A stretch of DNA of 64,000 bases from positions 809,153 to 873,152 of the forward strand of contig JAMPHO010000001.1 in assembly GCA_023663385.1 (NCBI GenBank), written 5' to 3'. Below the pieces are notes generated by a model, which was not told where the DNA came from, did not search any database, and saw nothing but the letters and a program-made list of their open reading frames with translations. Made by a program: the position numbers and the translations under genes. Within the stretch, counting starts at the first letter, position 1. Every line of letters starts with the position of its first letter. Source of the stretch: Alistipes timonensis. GTDB taxonomy: Bacteria; Bacteroidota; Bacteroidia; Bacteroidales; Muribaculaceae. Positions 24,729 to 34,084 of the stretch are shown here, piece by piece.

Positions 24729-25583
24729 ATGGAAGTAATCAGAACTGTCGCCGGGCTACGCGACCGCGTGAGCGCCCTTAAAGGCGACGGCAAGAGCATA
24801 GGGCTTGTGCCCACGATGGGCGCCCTCCATGAGGGGCACCTCTCGCTTGTGAAGAGAGCCCGCGGGGAGAACGACGCGGTTATCGTCAGCGTTTTCGTCA
24901 ACCCCACGCAATTCAACAACCCCGACGACTTACGGACCTACCCCCGAACCGAGGAGGCCGATACCGCCCTGCTTGAGAAGGCGGGTGCCGACATCGCATT
25001 CATCCCCTCAGTTGACGAGGTTTACCCCGAACCTGATACGAGGGTGTTTGACCTCGGCCCGGTCGCGGAGGTGATGGAGGGTGCCATGCGCCCCGGTCAC
25101 TTCAACGGTGTGGCGCAGGTGGTCAGCAAGCTGTTCTCCATGGCTGAACCCGACAGAGCGTATTTTGGCGAGAAGGACTTCCAGCAGATCGCCGTGATAC
25201 GCAAGATGGCGGAGCTGGAGGGCTTTGACAAGCTTGAAATCGTGGCGTGCCCGATCATGCGCGCCGCCGACGGCCTGGCCCTGAGCAGCCGCAATGTAAG
25301 GCTCACTCCCGAGCAGCGCGCCGCCGCCCCGGGCATCCACAAGGTGCTTGCGGCGAGCGTGGAGTATGCCGAAGGGAACCCCCTGGAGGCCACCCGTGCC
25401 ATGGTCGTGGAGGAAATCAACAAGCTCCCCTTTATGGAGGTCGAGTATTTCGAAATCGCCGACCCGCTGACTATGCGCCCCCTCACCTCCTGGGACGAGG
25501 CTCACGAAAAGCCCGCCGTAGGGTGCGTCACCGTGTATTGCGGCGACGTGCGACTGATTGACAACATCAAGTATAACCGCTAA
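24729..25583 (+). CDS. panC: pantoate-beta-alanine ligase (pantothenate synthetase)
   Basis: A 284-residue ligase that joins pantoate and beta-alanine using ATP. It shows the nucleotidyl-transferase HIGH-type motif in [51 protein letters not shown], and the KMSKS-like region [10 protein letters not shown]. It is followed at 19 bases by panD, which supplies its beta-alanine. Confidence 0.97.
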   Translation: MEVIRTVAGLRDRVSALKGDGKSIGLVPTMGALHEGHLSLVKRARGENDAVIVSVFVNPTQFNNPDDLRTYPRTEEADTALLEKAGADIAFIPSVDEVYPEPDTRVFDLGPVAEVMEGAMRPGHFNGVAQVVSKLFSMAEPDRAYFGEKDFQQIAVIRKMAELEGFDKLEIVACPIMRAADGLALSSRNVRLTPEQRAAAPGIHKVLAASVEYAEGNPLEATRAMVVEEINKLPFMEVEYFEIADPLTMRPLTSWDEAHEKPAVGCVTVYCGDVRLIDNIKYNR

Positions 25584-25602
25584 CCCGACATCAAGTAGGA
25601 AA

Positions 25603-25950
25603 ATGCAGTTAGAAATTCTGAAATCGAAAATACACCGCGTGAGCGTCACCGAGGCGCGCCTCGACTATATTGGAAGCATCACCATCGACGAAGACCTGAT
25701 GGATGCCGCGGGTATACTCCCCGGCGAGCACGTCTACATAGTCGACAACAACAACGGCGAGCGGTTCGAAACCTACGCGATCGCCGGCGAACGCGGAAAG
25801 GGTACCATCTGCCTCAATGGCGCGGCGGCGCGAAAGGTGGCCGTCGGCGACGTGGTTATTATCATGGCCTACGCCTCGATGACTCCCGAGGAGGCAAGGA
25901 CCTTCAAGCCGAAGGTCATCTTCCCCGATACCGCGACAAACCGCCTCTGA
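25603..25950 (+). CDS. panD: aspartate 1-decarboxylase (pyruvoyl enzyme)
   Basis: A 115-residue proenzyme that makes beta-alanine from aspartate. The start is ATG 25603, which gives the usual [12 protein letters not shown]; the frame upstream is an artefact overlapping panC. The self-cleavage site Gly24-Ser25 (YIGSIT) that creates the pyruvoyl group is intact, as are Lys9 and the [11 protein letters not shown] segment. It lies 19 bases after panC, and ffh starts 53 bases later. Confidence 0.97.
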   Translation: MQLEILKSKIHRVSVTEARLDYIGSITIDEDLMDAAGILPGEHVYIVDNNNGERFETYAIAGERGKGTICLNGAAARKVAVGDVVIIMAYASMTPEEARTFKPKVIFPDTATNRL

Positions 25951-26003
25951 ACCAATTAAGTAAAAACTCTTCGGGGATGTAATTCCCCACCCCACGAAAA
26001 GAT

Positions 26004-27344
26004 ATGTTTGAAAACCTCAGCGAGAAACTCGAACGCAGTTTCAAACTCCTCAAGGGACAAGGCAAGATTACCGAAATCAACGTTGCCGAAACTCTGAAGG
26101 ATGTGCGCCGCGCTCTGCTCGACGCCGACGTGAACTATAAGGTGGCCAAATCCTTCACCGACACGGTGAAGGCAAAGGCCCTGGGCCAGAATGTGATCAA
26201 CGCCATCAAGCCTCAGGAGCTTATGGTGAAGATCGTGCACGACGAGCTCGCGCTCCTTATGGGTGGCGAGACCGCGCAACTCAACCTTTCGGGCAACCCG
26301 TCGGTGATTCTTATGTCGGGTCTCCAGGGTTCCGGTAAGACCACTTTCTCGGGCAAGCTTGCGAAGAAGCTTAAGAGCGAGAAGGGTAAGCGCCCGCTCC
26401 TCGTGGCGTGCGACGTTTACCGCCCCGCCGCTATCGAGCAGTTGAAAGTGCTGGCGTCGCAGATCGACGTTCCCGTGTATAGCGAGGAGGGGAACAAGAA
26501 TCCCGTAGAGATCGCTCAGAACGCAATCGCTTACGCTAAGCAGAACCATTTCGACCTGGTGATAGTCGACACCGCCGGCCGCCTGGCCGTCGACGAGGAG
26601 ATGATGCGCGAGATTGAGGCTATCAAAAAGGCCATAAAGCCGCAAGAGACACTCTTCGTGGTCGATTCGCTCACGGGTCAGGACGCCGTTAACACCGCCA
26701 AGGAGTTCAACGACCGTCTCGATTTCGACGGCGTGGTTCTCACGAAGCTCGATGCCGACAACCGCGGCGGCGCGGCGCTCTCGATCCGAACCGTGGTGAC
26801 CAAGCCCATCAAGTTCGTGGGTACCGGCGAGAAGCTCGAAGCCATTGACCTGTTCCACCCCTCCCGTATGGCCGACCGCATACTCGGCATGGGTGACATT
26901 GTTTCGCTCGTAGAGCGCGCCCAGCAGCAGTTCGACGAGGAGGAGGCAAAGAAGCTTCAGCGCAAGATTGCCCGCAACGAGTTCAACTTCAACGACTTTA
27001 TGGCCCAGATCCAGCAGATTAAGAAAATGGGCAACATAAAGGATCTCGCCGCTATGATTCCCGGTGTCGGGAAGGCTATCAAGGATGTCGACATCGACGA
27101 CAACGCTTTCAAAGGCATCGAGGCCATAATCAACTCTATGACAGCCAAGGAGCGTGAAAATCCCTCGCTCATCAACGGTAGCCGCCGCAAGCGCATCGCC
27201 GCGGGTTCAGGCACCACACTTGTGGAGGTCAACCGCCTGCTCACCCAGTTTGAGCAGACCCGCAAGGCGATGAAGATGGCCACCGCGATGAAGAACCCGA
27301 TGAAACTGATGAACCAGATGCGCCAGATGCGCCGCCATCGTTAA
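26004..27344 (+). CDS. ffh: signal recognition particle GTPase Ffh
   Basis: A 446-residue SRP54 protein that binds signal sequences and 4.5S RNA. The N domain is followed by the G domain: [39 protein letters not shown] and [11 protein letters not shown]. The C-terminal methionine-rich M domain ends in [16 protein letters not shown]. Its receptor ftsY is at 49,103. The gene sits between panD and folD on one strand, with gaps of 53 and 20 bases. Confidence 0.97.
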   Translation: MFENLSEKLERSFKLLKGQGKITEINVAETLKDVRRALLDADVNYKVAKSFTDTVKAKALGQNVINAIKPQELMVKIVHDELALLMGGETAQLNLSGNPSVILMSGLQGSGKTTFSGKLAKKLKSEKGKRPLLVACDVYRPAAIEQLKVLASQIDVPVYSEEGNKNPVEIAQNAIAYAKQNHFDLVIVDTAGRLAVDEEMMREIEAIKKAIKPQETLFVVDSLTGQDAVNTAKEFNDRLDFDGVVLTKLDADNRGGAALSIRTVVTKPIKFVGTGEKLEAIDLFHPSRMADRILGMGDIVSLVERAQQQFDEEEAKKLQRKIARNEFNFNDFMAQIQQIKKMGNIKDLAAMIPGVGKAIKDVDIDDNAFKGIEAIINSMTAKERENPSLINGSRRKRIAAGSGTTLVEVNRLLTQFEQTRKAMKMATAMKNPMKLMNQMRQMRRHR

Positions 27345-27364
27345 CAAATAACACAACTTGCACA

Positions 27365-28249
27365 ATGGTCCTTATTGACGGAAAACAGACCGCGGCCGAC
27401 ATTAAGAAAGAGATTGCCGCCGAAGTCCAAGAGATAGTAGCCAACGGAGGGAAACGCCCCCATCTCGCCGCCATACTTGTCGGCCACGATGGCGGATCGG
27501 AAACCTATGTAGCCTCGAAGGTCAAGGCCTGCGAGGAGTGCGGTTTCAAGTCCACCCTGATCCGCTTCGAGGACGATATTACGGAAGAGACTCTTCTGGA
27601 GGCCGTTAAAAAGCTCAATGAGGATTCCGATGTCGATGGTTTCATAGTCCAGCTCCCGCTGCCGCGCCACATTTCCGAGCAGCGAGTTATCGAGGCTATC
27701 GACCCGACTAAGGATGTCGACGGCTTCCACCCGGTCAACACCGGCAAGATGTCGATCGGCCTCCCCTGCTTCAAGAGCGCGACACCCGCCGGAATCATCA
27801 CCCTCCTGGAGCGCTACAATGTGCCGACAAAAGGGGCCAACGTTGTGGTTCTCGGCCGTAGCAACATCGTTGGCAAGCCCGTGGCCTCGCTTCTGATGCA
27901 GAAGGGCGAGGTTGGCGACGCCACCGTGACAGTCTGCCACCGCGAGACCCGCGACCTGAAAGATATATGCCGCAGGGCCGATATAATCATCGCCGCGATG
28001 GGGCGTCCCGGATTCGTCACCGAGGATATGGTGAAAGAGGGCGCCGCGATTATCGACGTCGGCACAACCCGAGTGCCCGACGCGACACGCAAGAGCGGTT
28101 TCCGTCTGCGGGGCGATGTTGATTTCGACGCCGTGGCACCCAAGTGCTCCTTCATAACCCCGGTGCCCGGGGGCGTGGGGCCTATGACCATCGTGTCGCT
28201 GATGCGCAACACGCTCCAGGCCGCCAAAGAGCGCGCCGCGAACTCATAA
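27365..28249 (+). CDS. folD: bifunctional methylene-THF dehydrogenase / methenyl-THF cyclohydrolase
   Basis: A 294-residue enzyme that interconverts methylene-, methenyl- and formyl-tetrahydrofolate. Signatures are [13 protein letters not shown] with the catalytic Lys, [26 protein letters not shown], the cofactor loop [17 protein letters not shown], and [11 protein letters not shown]. It follows ffh by 20 bases and precedes the CapA gene by 19, so the four genes from panC onward may form one long operon. Confidence 0.97.
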   Translation: MVLIDGKQTAADIKKEIAAEVQEIVANGGKRPHLAAILVGHDGGSETYVASKVKACEECGFKSTLIRFEDDITEETLLEAVKKLNEDSDVDGFIVQLPLPRHISEQRVIEAIDPTKDVDGFHPVNTGKMSIGLPCFKSATPAGIITLLERYNVPTKGANVVVLGRSNIVGKPVASLLMQKGEVGDATVTVCHRETRDLKDICRRADIIIAAMGRPGFVTEDMVKEGAAIIDVGTTRVPDATRKSGFRLRGDVDFDAVAPKCSFITPVPGGVGPMTIVSLMRNTLQAAKERAANS

Positions 28250-28268
28250 CACGGTTTTCGCATAAGCT

Positions 28269-29336
28269 ATGGAGAGTCTGATTGGTGCGCTTGTGAAGCT
28301 GACGCTGCTGATAGCCTCCGGCCAGGAAGCGACGCTGCTTTTCGCCGGTGACGCTATGATGCACCAGGCCCAGATTGATGCCGCCAAGGCGCAAGACGGC
28401 ACTTACGACTACTCCGATTGCTTCACCCCGGTTGATTCGATAATCCGGGGGGCAGACTTCGCCGTTGTAAACCTTGAAACGCCGGTAGCCGGAGGACATT
28501 TCTCCGGCTATCCTTGTTTCAACGCCCCCGACAGTTATGTTGACGCGCTCCGCGATGCGGGGTTCGACCTTTTCCTGACGGCCAACAACCACACCCTTGA
28601 CCGAGGTGACCGCGGCTTGAAGCGGACCGTCGCGCTGCTCGACTCGCTCGGATTGCCGCATCTCGGCACTTATACCGATTCCGCTGCCCGCGCCAGCTCG
28701 TTGCCGCTGATTGTGAACGTGAAGGGTTTCAAAGTCGGATTCCTGAATTATACCTACGGAACAAACGGCATTAAGGTGAAGACTGACGCCGTTGTCGATT
28801 ATATCGACGAGGAGCGGATAAGGGCCGATGTGGCTGCCGCGCGCCATGCCGGGGCCGAGGTGCTCGCCGCTTGTATGCACTGGGGTGAAGAGTACACACT
28901 CGTGCCTGTAGCGTCGGAGCGCCGATGGGCCGACCTCCTTACCGAGCTTGGAGTCGATTTGATAATCGGAGGGCACCCCCATGTGGTCCAGCCGTTAGAG
29001 GTGCGCGAAAATCCCGTGACCGGCAGGCCGTCGCTGCTTGTTTATTCTCTCGGCAATTTCATATCAAATATGAAGACAAACGATACGCGCGGAGGGATGC
29101 TCGCGAGCGTCACCTTGACGCGTGACAGCGTTGGCAATCCCGTGGTGTCGTCGCCGGAGTACCGATATGTGTTCACAGTTCCACACTCTGGCAGGGGCGA
29201 AAACTTCCGCCTATACCCCGCGGAGAAGGTTCCCGAAGGATGGCGGAGCAAGGCCGATGCCTTCGTCAGCAGTGCGGAGCGCGTTTTGGGCAAGCGCAAT
29301 ATAGGAGTGAGCCGCGTCACCGGTTTGCGGGAATAA
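28269..29336 (+). CDS. CapA family metallophosphatase-like protein
   Basis: A 355-residue protein of the CapA/PGA_cap family, a calcineurin-like metal fold first named for polyglutamate capsule synthesis. Motifs: LLFAGDAMMH, VVNLETPVAG, LTANNHTLDRG, CMHWGEEYTL, IIGGHPHVVQP and LVYSLGNFISN. The metal ligands Asp, Asn and His are all present. The N-terminus is moderately hydrophobic but not a clear signal peptide. No capB or capC is nearby, so capsule synthesis is not implied. It is 43 bases ahead of the nucleotidyltransferase cluster. Confidence 0.88.
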   Translation: MESLIGALVKLTLLIASGQEATLLFAGDAMMHQAQIDAAKAQDGTYDYSDCFTPVDSIIRGADFAVVNLETPVAGGHFSGYPCFNAPDSYVDALRDAGFDLFLTANNHTLDRGDRGLKRTVALLDSLGLPHLGTYTDSAARASSLPLIVNVKGFKVGFLNYTYGTNGIKVKTDAVVDYIDEERIRADVAAARHAGAEVLAACMHWGEEYTLVPVASERRWADLLTELGVDLIIGGHPHVVQPLEVRENPVTGRPSLLVYSLGNFISNMKTNDTRGGMLASVTLTRDSVGNPVVSSPEYRYVFTVPHSGRGENFRLYPAEKVPEGWRSKADAFVSSAERVLGKRNIGVSRVTGLRE

Positions 29337-29379
29337 CGTATTTTTTGTAATTTAGCGTTTCAAACGCAAAGGAAAAGCT

Positions 29380-30087
29380 ATGCATTATGCTATAATCGCC
29401 GCGGGCGAGGGATCCCGGCTCGCGCAGGAGGGTGTGGCCCTTCCGAAGCCGCTGGTCCGCCTCGACGGCAAACCAATGATAAAAAGACTCATCGACCTGA
29501 TGCTCTCGTGCGATGCCGAAAGTCTGTCGGTAATCGTCAACGAGCAGATGACCGAAGTGTGGGAGTATCTCGAATCGCTGGCGCTCCCTGTGCCGTTCCG
29601 ACTCGTTGTAAAGTCAACGCCATCGTCCATGCACTCGTTCTACGAGGTAAGCCGCGACTTCCCCACCGATGGGAAATTCGTGCTCACCACGGTCGACACC
29701 ATATTCCTTGAGGAGGATTTCCGCAAGTATGTCGCCGCGTTCGCCGCCGACACCGAAGCCGACGGCTATATGGGCGTTACCGACTTCGTCGATGATGAAA
29801 AGCCCCTGTATGTGGCCACCGATGGTAATCTGAGGATTACGGGTTTCCACGATTCCTTCATGCCGGGCATCAAATATATCTCCGGCGGTATTTACGGACT
29901 TACTTCCCCCGCCTTGCGCATTCTTGAAGAGTGCATGGAGCGCGGAGTAAGCCGGATGCGCAACTACCAGAGGGCGCTCGTCGACGGGGGCCTTGACCTG
30001 CGCGCGTTCCCGTTCAGCAAGATTGTCGACGTTGACCACGCGGCCGACATAGCCACTGCCGAGGAGTTTATACGCGGAGGTAATTGA
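29380..30087 (+). CDS. sugar/polyol-phosphate nucleotidyltransferase
   Basis: A 235-residue Rossmann-like nucleotidyltransferase. The NTP loop is IIAAGEGSRLAQEG, followed by the Lys in LPKPLVRLDGKPMIKRLI. The metal-binding Asp is in TTVDTIFLEEDF, and the sugar loop is YISGGIYGLTSPA. The short length without a beta-helix resembles CTP- or UTP-using enzymes that activate polyol- or choline-type phosphates. With a CDP-alcohol transferase two genes on, a cytidylyltransferase is the likeliest reading, but this is inference. It is first in a four-gene run ending at 32,646. Confidence 0.8.
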   Translation: MHYAIIAAGEGSRLAQEGVALPKPLVRLDGKPMIKRLIDLMLSCDAESLSVIVNEQMTEVWEYLESLALPVPFRLVVKSTPSSMHSFYEVSRDFPTDGKFVLTTVDTIFLEEDFRKYVAAFAADTEADGYMGVTDFVDDEKPLYVATDGNLRITGFHDSFMPGIKYISGGIYGLTSPALRILEECMERGVSRMRNYQRALVDGGLDLRAFPFSKIVDVDHAADIATAEEFIRGGN

Positions 30088-30126
30088 ACAAGCTCTTAAC
30101 CAAATTTGACAATCAACAAGAAAACT

Positions 30127-30990
30127 ATGGCTGAAATCAAAATAGCCGGCATCATGAGAGCCGGAGCCTATTCACCCAACCATATCGGCAACGACTCGGC
30201 CATCTTCAACGCCGCCGCCGACGAGCTGCGCAAGCGCGGCTGCCTGGTCAACATCTACTCGGAGGAGAAGTTTCTCGCCGAGGGCGTCAAGGAGGATGTG
30301 ATCGTGAATATGTGCCGCGAAATGAAGTCGATTCATAAGCTTCAGGAGCTGGAGGACGCCGGAGCGCTGGTGATAAACTCGGGATACGGCATTGAGAACT
30401 GTACCCGCGAGCGTATGACCCGCATACTGCTCGGGAGCGGAATCCCTTACCCCAAAAGCCTCATAGTAGGAACCGACGAGAACATAATGAAGCAACTGGT
30501 CGACGGCGGCTTCGAGCGGTGCTGGATCAAGCGCGGCGACTTCCACGCTATGCATAAGGAGGATGTCAGCTACGTCCGCCACCCTGAGGAAGCGCAGGAA
30601 GTGCTCCAGGAGTATTTCCTCCGCGGCATCAAGAGGGCTGTGATCAACCTGCATCTCGAAGGTGACCTCGTGAAATTCTACGGAGTCCACGGCACTGACT
30701 TCTTCTTCTGGTTCTATCCCTACGACGCCGGCCATTCGAAGTACGGGCTGGAGGCTATCAACGGCAAGTCGCGCGGCATCAAGTTTGACGAGGCCGAGCT
30801 GCGCCGCATCTGCGACGAGGCTTCGGAAGCGCTCGACGTGAAAATCTATGGCGGCGACTGCATAATAGACCCCGACGGCTCGATCCGCATAATCGACTTC
30901 AACGACTGGCCCAGTTTCGCCCCCTGCCGAAAGGAGGCCGCGCCGCACATTGCGAAATGTATCTTTAACGCTATTAAAAGTAGAAAATAA
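30127..30990 (+). CDS. ATP-grasp domain protein
   Basis: A 287-residue protein started at ATG 30127; an in-frame ATG at 30106 would add seven residues. The middle and C-terminal parts read as an ATP-grasp fold: WIKRGDFHAMHKEDV, VINLHLEGDLVKFYGV, and the metal-binding end IYGGDCIIDPDGSIRIIDFNDWPSF. ATP-grasp enzymes join a carboxylate to an amine or thiol through an acyl phosphate. The substrate is unknown. It sits 39 bases after the nucleotidyltransferase and 8 bases before the CDP-alcohol transferase, so it may modify the same small molecule. Confidence 0.78.
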   Translation: MAEIKIAGIMRAGAYSPNHIGNDSAIFNAAADELRKRGCLVNIYSEEKFLAEGVKEDVIVNMCREMKSIHKLQELEDAGALVINSGYGIENCTRERMTRILLGSGIPYPKSLIVGTDENIMKQLVDGGFERCWIKRGDFHAMHKEDVSYVRHPEEAQEVLQEYFLRGIKRAVINLHLEGDLVKFYGVHGTDFFFWFYPYDAGHSKYGLEAINGKSRGIKFDEAELRRICDEASEALDVKIYGGDCIIDPDGSIRIIDFNDWPSFAPCRKEAAPHIAKCIFNAIKSRK

Positions 30991-30998
30991 AGCTCTTT

Positions 30999-31949
30999 AT
31001 GGAACAAACTGTCTCGCAGAACGCGAAGAAAGGGTATCGGGAGAGCCTGAAATCAATGGATACCGAGGAACATATCGACCTCGCGTTCTATCGCCCGATC
31101 GGGTATATGTGGGCCTGCCTGGCCAAAAAGCTCGGTATCACGCCCAACGCCATCACCATTGCGTCAATATTCATCGGCATCGCCGCGGGCGTGCTGTTTT
31201 ACTACAATAATCTGTGGCTCAACGTGTGCGGTATGCTGCTCCTGATCTGGGCAAACTCCTTTGACTCGGCCGACGGACAGCTCGCCCGCATGACGGGACA
31301 ATACTCCCGCATAGGGCGCATACTCGACGGTCTGTCGGGCGATTTCTGGTTCGCCACCATCTATGTGGCGATATGCCTCAGAGAAAACGCCACATCGGAG
31401 TTTTTCGCCGCCCACCCCTGGCTTATATGGGTAATCGCCGTGGTGACGGGAATCTGCCATGCCAAGCAGGCCGCCGCCGCTGACTATTACCGCCAGTTCC
31501 ACCTCTACTTCCTCAAAGGCGAGGAGGGTAGCGAGCTCGACACCGCGAGCGACCTCCGCTCGAAACTCGCCGAACTGAGTTGGAGCCGCGACTTCTGGAA
31601 GAAACTGACTCTGACGTTCTATACAAACTACACCGTGAACCAGGAGTCGAACACTCGGTCGATGCAGGCACTGCGCCGCGAGCTCGCCAAGCGTTTCCCC
31701 GATGGCCGTATCCCGCAGTCGTTTCGCGACGCTTTCCGCCGCGCGAGTCTGCCGCTGATGAAGTACACCAACATACTCTCGTTCAACTGGCGCACTATCG
31801 CGCTCTTCACCTCGTTGTTCCTGATGATGCCCTGGCTCTATTTCGCTTTTGAGCTTGTAGTGCTCAACATACTGATGGTGTATATGATTTGTCGCCACGA
31901 ACGTATTTGCCGCAAATTCACAAAAGAACTCGAAGATGGGAAATATTAA
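30999..31949 (+). CDS. CDP-alcohol phosphatidyltransferase family membrane enzyme
   Basis: A 316-residue membrane enzyme. The catalytic motif starts canonically: Asp89, Asp92-Gly93, Ala96-Arg97, Gly106, Asp110. The last aspartate is Asp115, one residue further on than the standard D-x3-D spacing. About five membrane helices surround it, and there is an unusual soluble insert (about residues 165-255). The family transfers a phospho-alcohol from CDP to a second alcohol, as in phospholipid headgroup synthesis. Length and insert set it apart from PgsA and PssA. It overlaps the following HAD gene by 14 bases. Confidence 0.85.
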   Translation: MEQTVSQNAKKGYRESLKSMDTEEHIDLAFYRPIGYMWACLAKKLGITPNAITIASIFIGIAAGVLFYYNNLWLNVCGMLLLIWANSFDSADGQLARMTGQYSRIGRILDGLSGDFWFATIYVAICLRENATSEFFAAHPWLIWVIAVVTGICHAKQAAAADYYRQFHLYFLKGEEGSELDTASDLRSKLAELSWSRDFWKKLTLTFYTNYTVNQESNTRSMQALRRELAKRFPDGRIPQSFRDAFRRASLPLMKYTNILSFNWRTIALFTSLFLMMPWLYFAFELVVLNILMVYMICRHERICRKFTKELEDGKY

Positions 31950-32646
31950 AGGTTTGATTTTCGACTATGGCGGCACTATCGACAGCCGCGGTACCCACTG
32001 GAGCGAAATCCTGTGGGACGGCTACCGTCACGCGGGACTCGACTCACGCGTCACTAAAGAGCAGTTTCGCGACGCGTATGTCTACGCCGAGCGGTACCTC
32101 GCGACGAACGTCGTAATACTCCCCGAAGACAACTTTCTGACACTCTTGCTTAAAAAGGTGGAGATCGAGATGCGCCCCCTCGTTGAAGCCGGACTCGTCT
32201 CCGAGGCTGAGGCCGCTGAGAAAACGCCGATGGTGGCGGAATATTGCTATGCTCAGGCAAAGCGGTGCGTCACTGAGGCTGCCGAAGTTCTCGAAGTACT
32301 TTCGAAGCGTTACCCGATGGTGCTGGTGAGCAACTTCTATGGCAACATCGAGGCGGTGCTGGCCGATTTCGGCCTTCGGAAGTATTTCCCAACGATAATC
32401 GAGAGCGCCGTAGTTGGTGTGCGCAAGCCGGATCCGGCCATTTTCAAAATGGGGGTTGACGCGCTCGGGCTGCGCCCCGAGGAGGTGCTCGTCGTGGGAG
32501 ACTCCTATAAAAAAGATATTCAGCCATCGCTCTCGCTCGGTTGCGAGGTGGCGTGGCTGAAAGGGAAAGGGTGGACTGCCGACGAGGACGCCGTCACCCA
32601 CCCTTCTATCATTTCTTCGTTGAAGGACCTTCTTGAGAAATATTGA
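31936..32646 (+). CDS. HAD hydrolase (phosphatase-like)
   Basis: A 236-residue HAD protein. Motif I is IFDYGGTIDSRG, with Gly-Thr-Ile in place of the commoner Gly-Thr-Leu. Motif II is VLVSNFYGN, motif III the Lys in VGVRKPDPAIF, and motif IV VVGDSYKKDI. A helical cap occupies about residues 18-95. Its start overlaps the CDP-alcohol transferase, so the two are co-translated. It could remove the phosphate left by headgroup transfer or prepare the polyol phosphate. The substrate is not known. Confidence 0.85.
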   Translation: MGNIKGLIFDYGGTIDSRGTHWSEILWDGYRHAGLDSRVTKEQFRDAYVYAERYLATNVVILPEDNFLTLLLKKVEIEMRPLVEAGLVSEAEAAEKTPMVAEYCYAQAKRCVTEAAEVLEVLSKRYPMVLVSNFYGNIEAVLADFGLRKYFPTIIESAVVGVRKPDPAIFKMGVDALGLRPEEVLVVGDSYKKDIQPSLSLGCEVAWLKGKGWTADEDAVTHPSIISSLKDLLEKY

Positions 32647-32688
32647 GGCGAGGGATTGCCCCACCTTGGTATTTGAGAAATACCGATA

Positions 32689-33150
32689 TTACTTGCCGTC
32701 GATCAGATTGAGTATCTGATTGGCGGCATCTTTTGTGTTAACCTTGTTGATGATGTGGGTTATCACATGGTCGGCATCGGTAATGAAGGTAGTGCGCACG
32801 AGACCCATATACTCCCTTCCGGCCATCTTCTTTAGCTGCCATACTCCGAAAGCCTCGCACACCTCCCCGGTGACGTCGGTGAGCAGCGTGAACGGCAGCG
32901 AATACTTCTCGGCGAAGCGTTTGTGGCTCGCGGCGGAGTCTCTGCTTATACCGATTACAGCGTAACCTTTTTCGCGGAGCTCCGCGAAGCCGTCGCGTAT
33001 CGAGCAAGCCTCGGCGGTGCAGCCGGGAGTATTGTCCTTCGGGTAGAAGTACACGATCAGCGGCTTGTGGGCGTAATCACCATTGGCGGTCACAAGCCGT
33101 CCTTCGGCATCGATGCCGAGAGTGTCCGGAATTATTTCTCCAATCTGCAT
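32689..33150 (-). CDS. bcp: thioredoxin-dependent thiol peroxidase (Bcp/PrxQ)
   Basis: A 153-residue peroxiredoxin of the BCP type that reduces hydroperoxides. The peroxidatic Cys44 and the resolving Cys49 sit in NTPGCTAEAC, the atypical two-cysteine arrangement. FYPKDNTPGC and the conserved Arg in VRTTFIT complete the site. It converges on the HAD gene; a small hairpin (32668-32674 with 32678-32684) between them may end both transcripts. Confidence 0.95.
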   Translation of the reverse strand: MQIGEIIPDTLGIDAEGRLVTANGDYAHKPLIVYFYPKDNTPGCTAEACSIRDGFAELREKGYAVIGISRDSAASHKRFAEKYSLPFTLLTDVTGEVCEAFGVWQLKKMAGREYMGLVRTTFITDADHVITHIINKVNTKDAANQILNLIDGK

Positions 33151-33185
33151 ATCAGTTAAATTTTTATCGCGGGAATCCCCGCTGA

Positions 33186-33407
33186 TTATATTTGATTGCT
33201 TGAAAATTCAAATATCAGAAACAGCACCAGGCTCGCGAAGCAGAGCGAGAGGCCGGTAACTCTGAGTCCGTCGCAAATCTTGCGGCGCTGCGAGCGCAGC
33301 CGGTTGCGCCTCTGTTTTTTCACAAGGCTTGTGTGCAGTCTTATCACTCGGGCCGCTATCAGGCAGGTCCAGGCGGCTATCATTATTCCAAGGGCAATCC
33401 AAATCAT
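33186..33407 (-). CDS. small two-helix membrane protein
   Basis: A 73-residue protein with two hydrophobic segments (about residues 2-22 and 50-68) separated by a very basic loop (KKQRRNRLRSQRRK), a classic hairpin with the loop inside the cell. I do not recognise a family. It lies between bcp and rlmH on the same strand. Overlapping frames on the other strand lack this pattern. Confidence 0.5.
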   Translation of the reverse strand: MIWIALGIMIAAWTCLIAARVIRLHTSLVKKQRRNRLRSQRRKICDGLRVTGLSLCFASLVLFLIFEFSSNQI

Positions 33408-33537
33408 AAGCTTTCATTCATAATCCTAAATCAGAAAACAAGCTTGCAAGCCGTATGGTTCGGATAGAATGATAAAAACCGCGCAAATCACCGCTATGTG
33501 TGCCGTTAATGAGACCGTTCCGGGACCATGTGCCTTG

Positions 33538-34011
33538 TCAGTCGTGGTGGTAAGGTTCGCCGCGGGAGATAGTCTGCGCTCTATATAGCTGCTCCACGAA
33601 GAACAGGCGCACGAGCTCGTGAGGGAATGTCATTTTTGAGAGCGAAAGCATCTCGTCGGCTCTTCCGTAAACTTCCTCTGAAAACCCGTATGGCCCGCCA
33701 ACAGCGAAAACCAGGCGCTTGGCCACGGTCTGCGCCCTCCGCTCGATCATTTCGGAGAACTGGCGCGAGGTAAGTTCCCGGCCGCGCTCGTCGAGAAGCA
33801 CCAGGCGGTCGCCCGGCTTGAGCGCACCAAGAATCAGTTTACCCTCGGCCTCTTTCTGCTTGGCCTCCGTCATTGACTTTGACGCCCTCGCGTCGGGCAG
33901 CGTCTGAATATCGAAGGGTATGTATCGGTTTACCCTTCCGGCATAGTCGTTAATACCCGCCGCTATGCTGGCGGTATTGGTCTTCCCGATAACGAGCAGG
34001 ATTATTTTCAT
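33538..34011 (-). CDS. rlmH: 23S rRNA (pseudouridine1915-N3)-methyltransferase RlmH
   Basis: A 157-residue SPOUT methyltransferase acting on helix 69 of 23S rRNA. It starts MKIILLVIGKTN. It ends with the SAM-binding knot: LVFAVGGPYGFSEEVYGRAD, SLSKMTFPHELVRLFFVEQLYRA and the C-terminal GEPYHHD, all diagnostic of the family. It diverges from nadC. Confidence 0.97.
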   Translation of the reverse strand: MKIILLVIGKTNTASIAAGINDYAGRVNRYIPFDIQTLPDARASKSMTEAKQKEAEGKLILGALKPGDRLVLLDERGRELTSRQFSEMIERRAQTVAKRLVFAVGGPYGFSEEVYGRADEMLSLSKMTFPHELVRLFFVEQLYRAQTISRGEPYHHD

Positions 34012-34021
34012 TGGCTTTGGG

Positions 34022-34052
34022 TTGGGATTTCGGCTCGGTTTGCTTAACTTTG
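34022..34052 (+). promoter_or_regulatory. promoter of nadC
   Basis: TTG (34022-34024), a 20-base spacer and TAACTTTG (34045-34052) match the consensus, 32 bases before the nadC ATG. Confidence 0.65.
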
Positions 34053-34084
34053 TGCAAAATTAATAAAAAATCAAGTACACGCAT

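Noticed and set aside
28269..29336. Polyglutamate capsule locus
   Set aside because: Only a CapA-like protein is present; there is no CapB, CapC or CapE, so capsule synthesis cannot be claimed.
29380..32646. Inositol phospholipid cluster
   Set aside because: The CDP-alcohol transferase and phosphatase would fit, but no myo-inositol-phosphate synthase is present and the ATP-grasp gene is unexplained, so the name is not justified.
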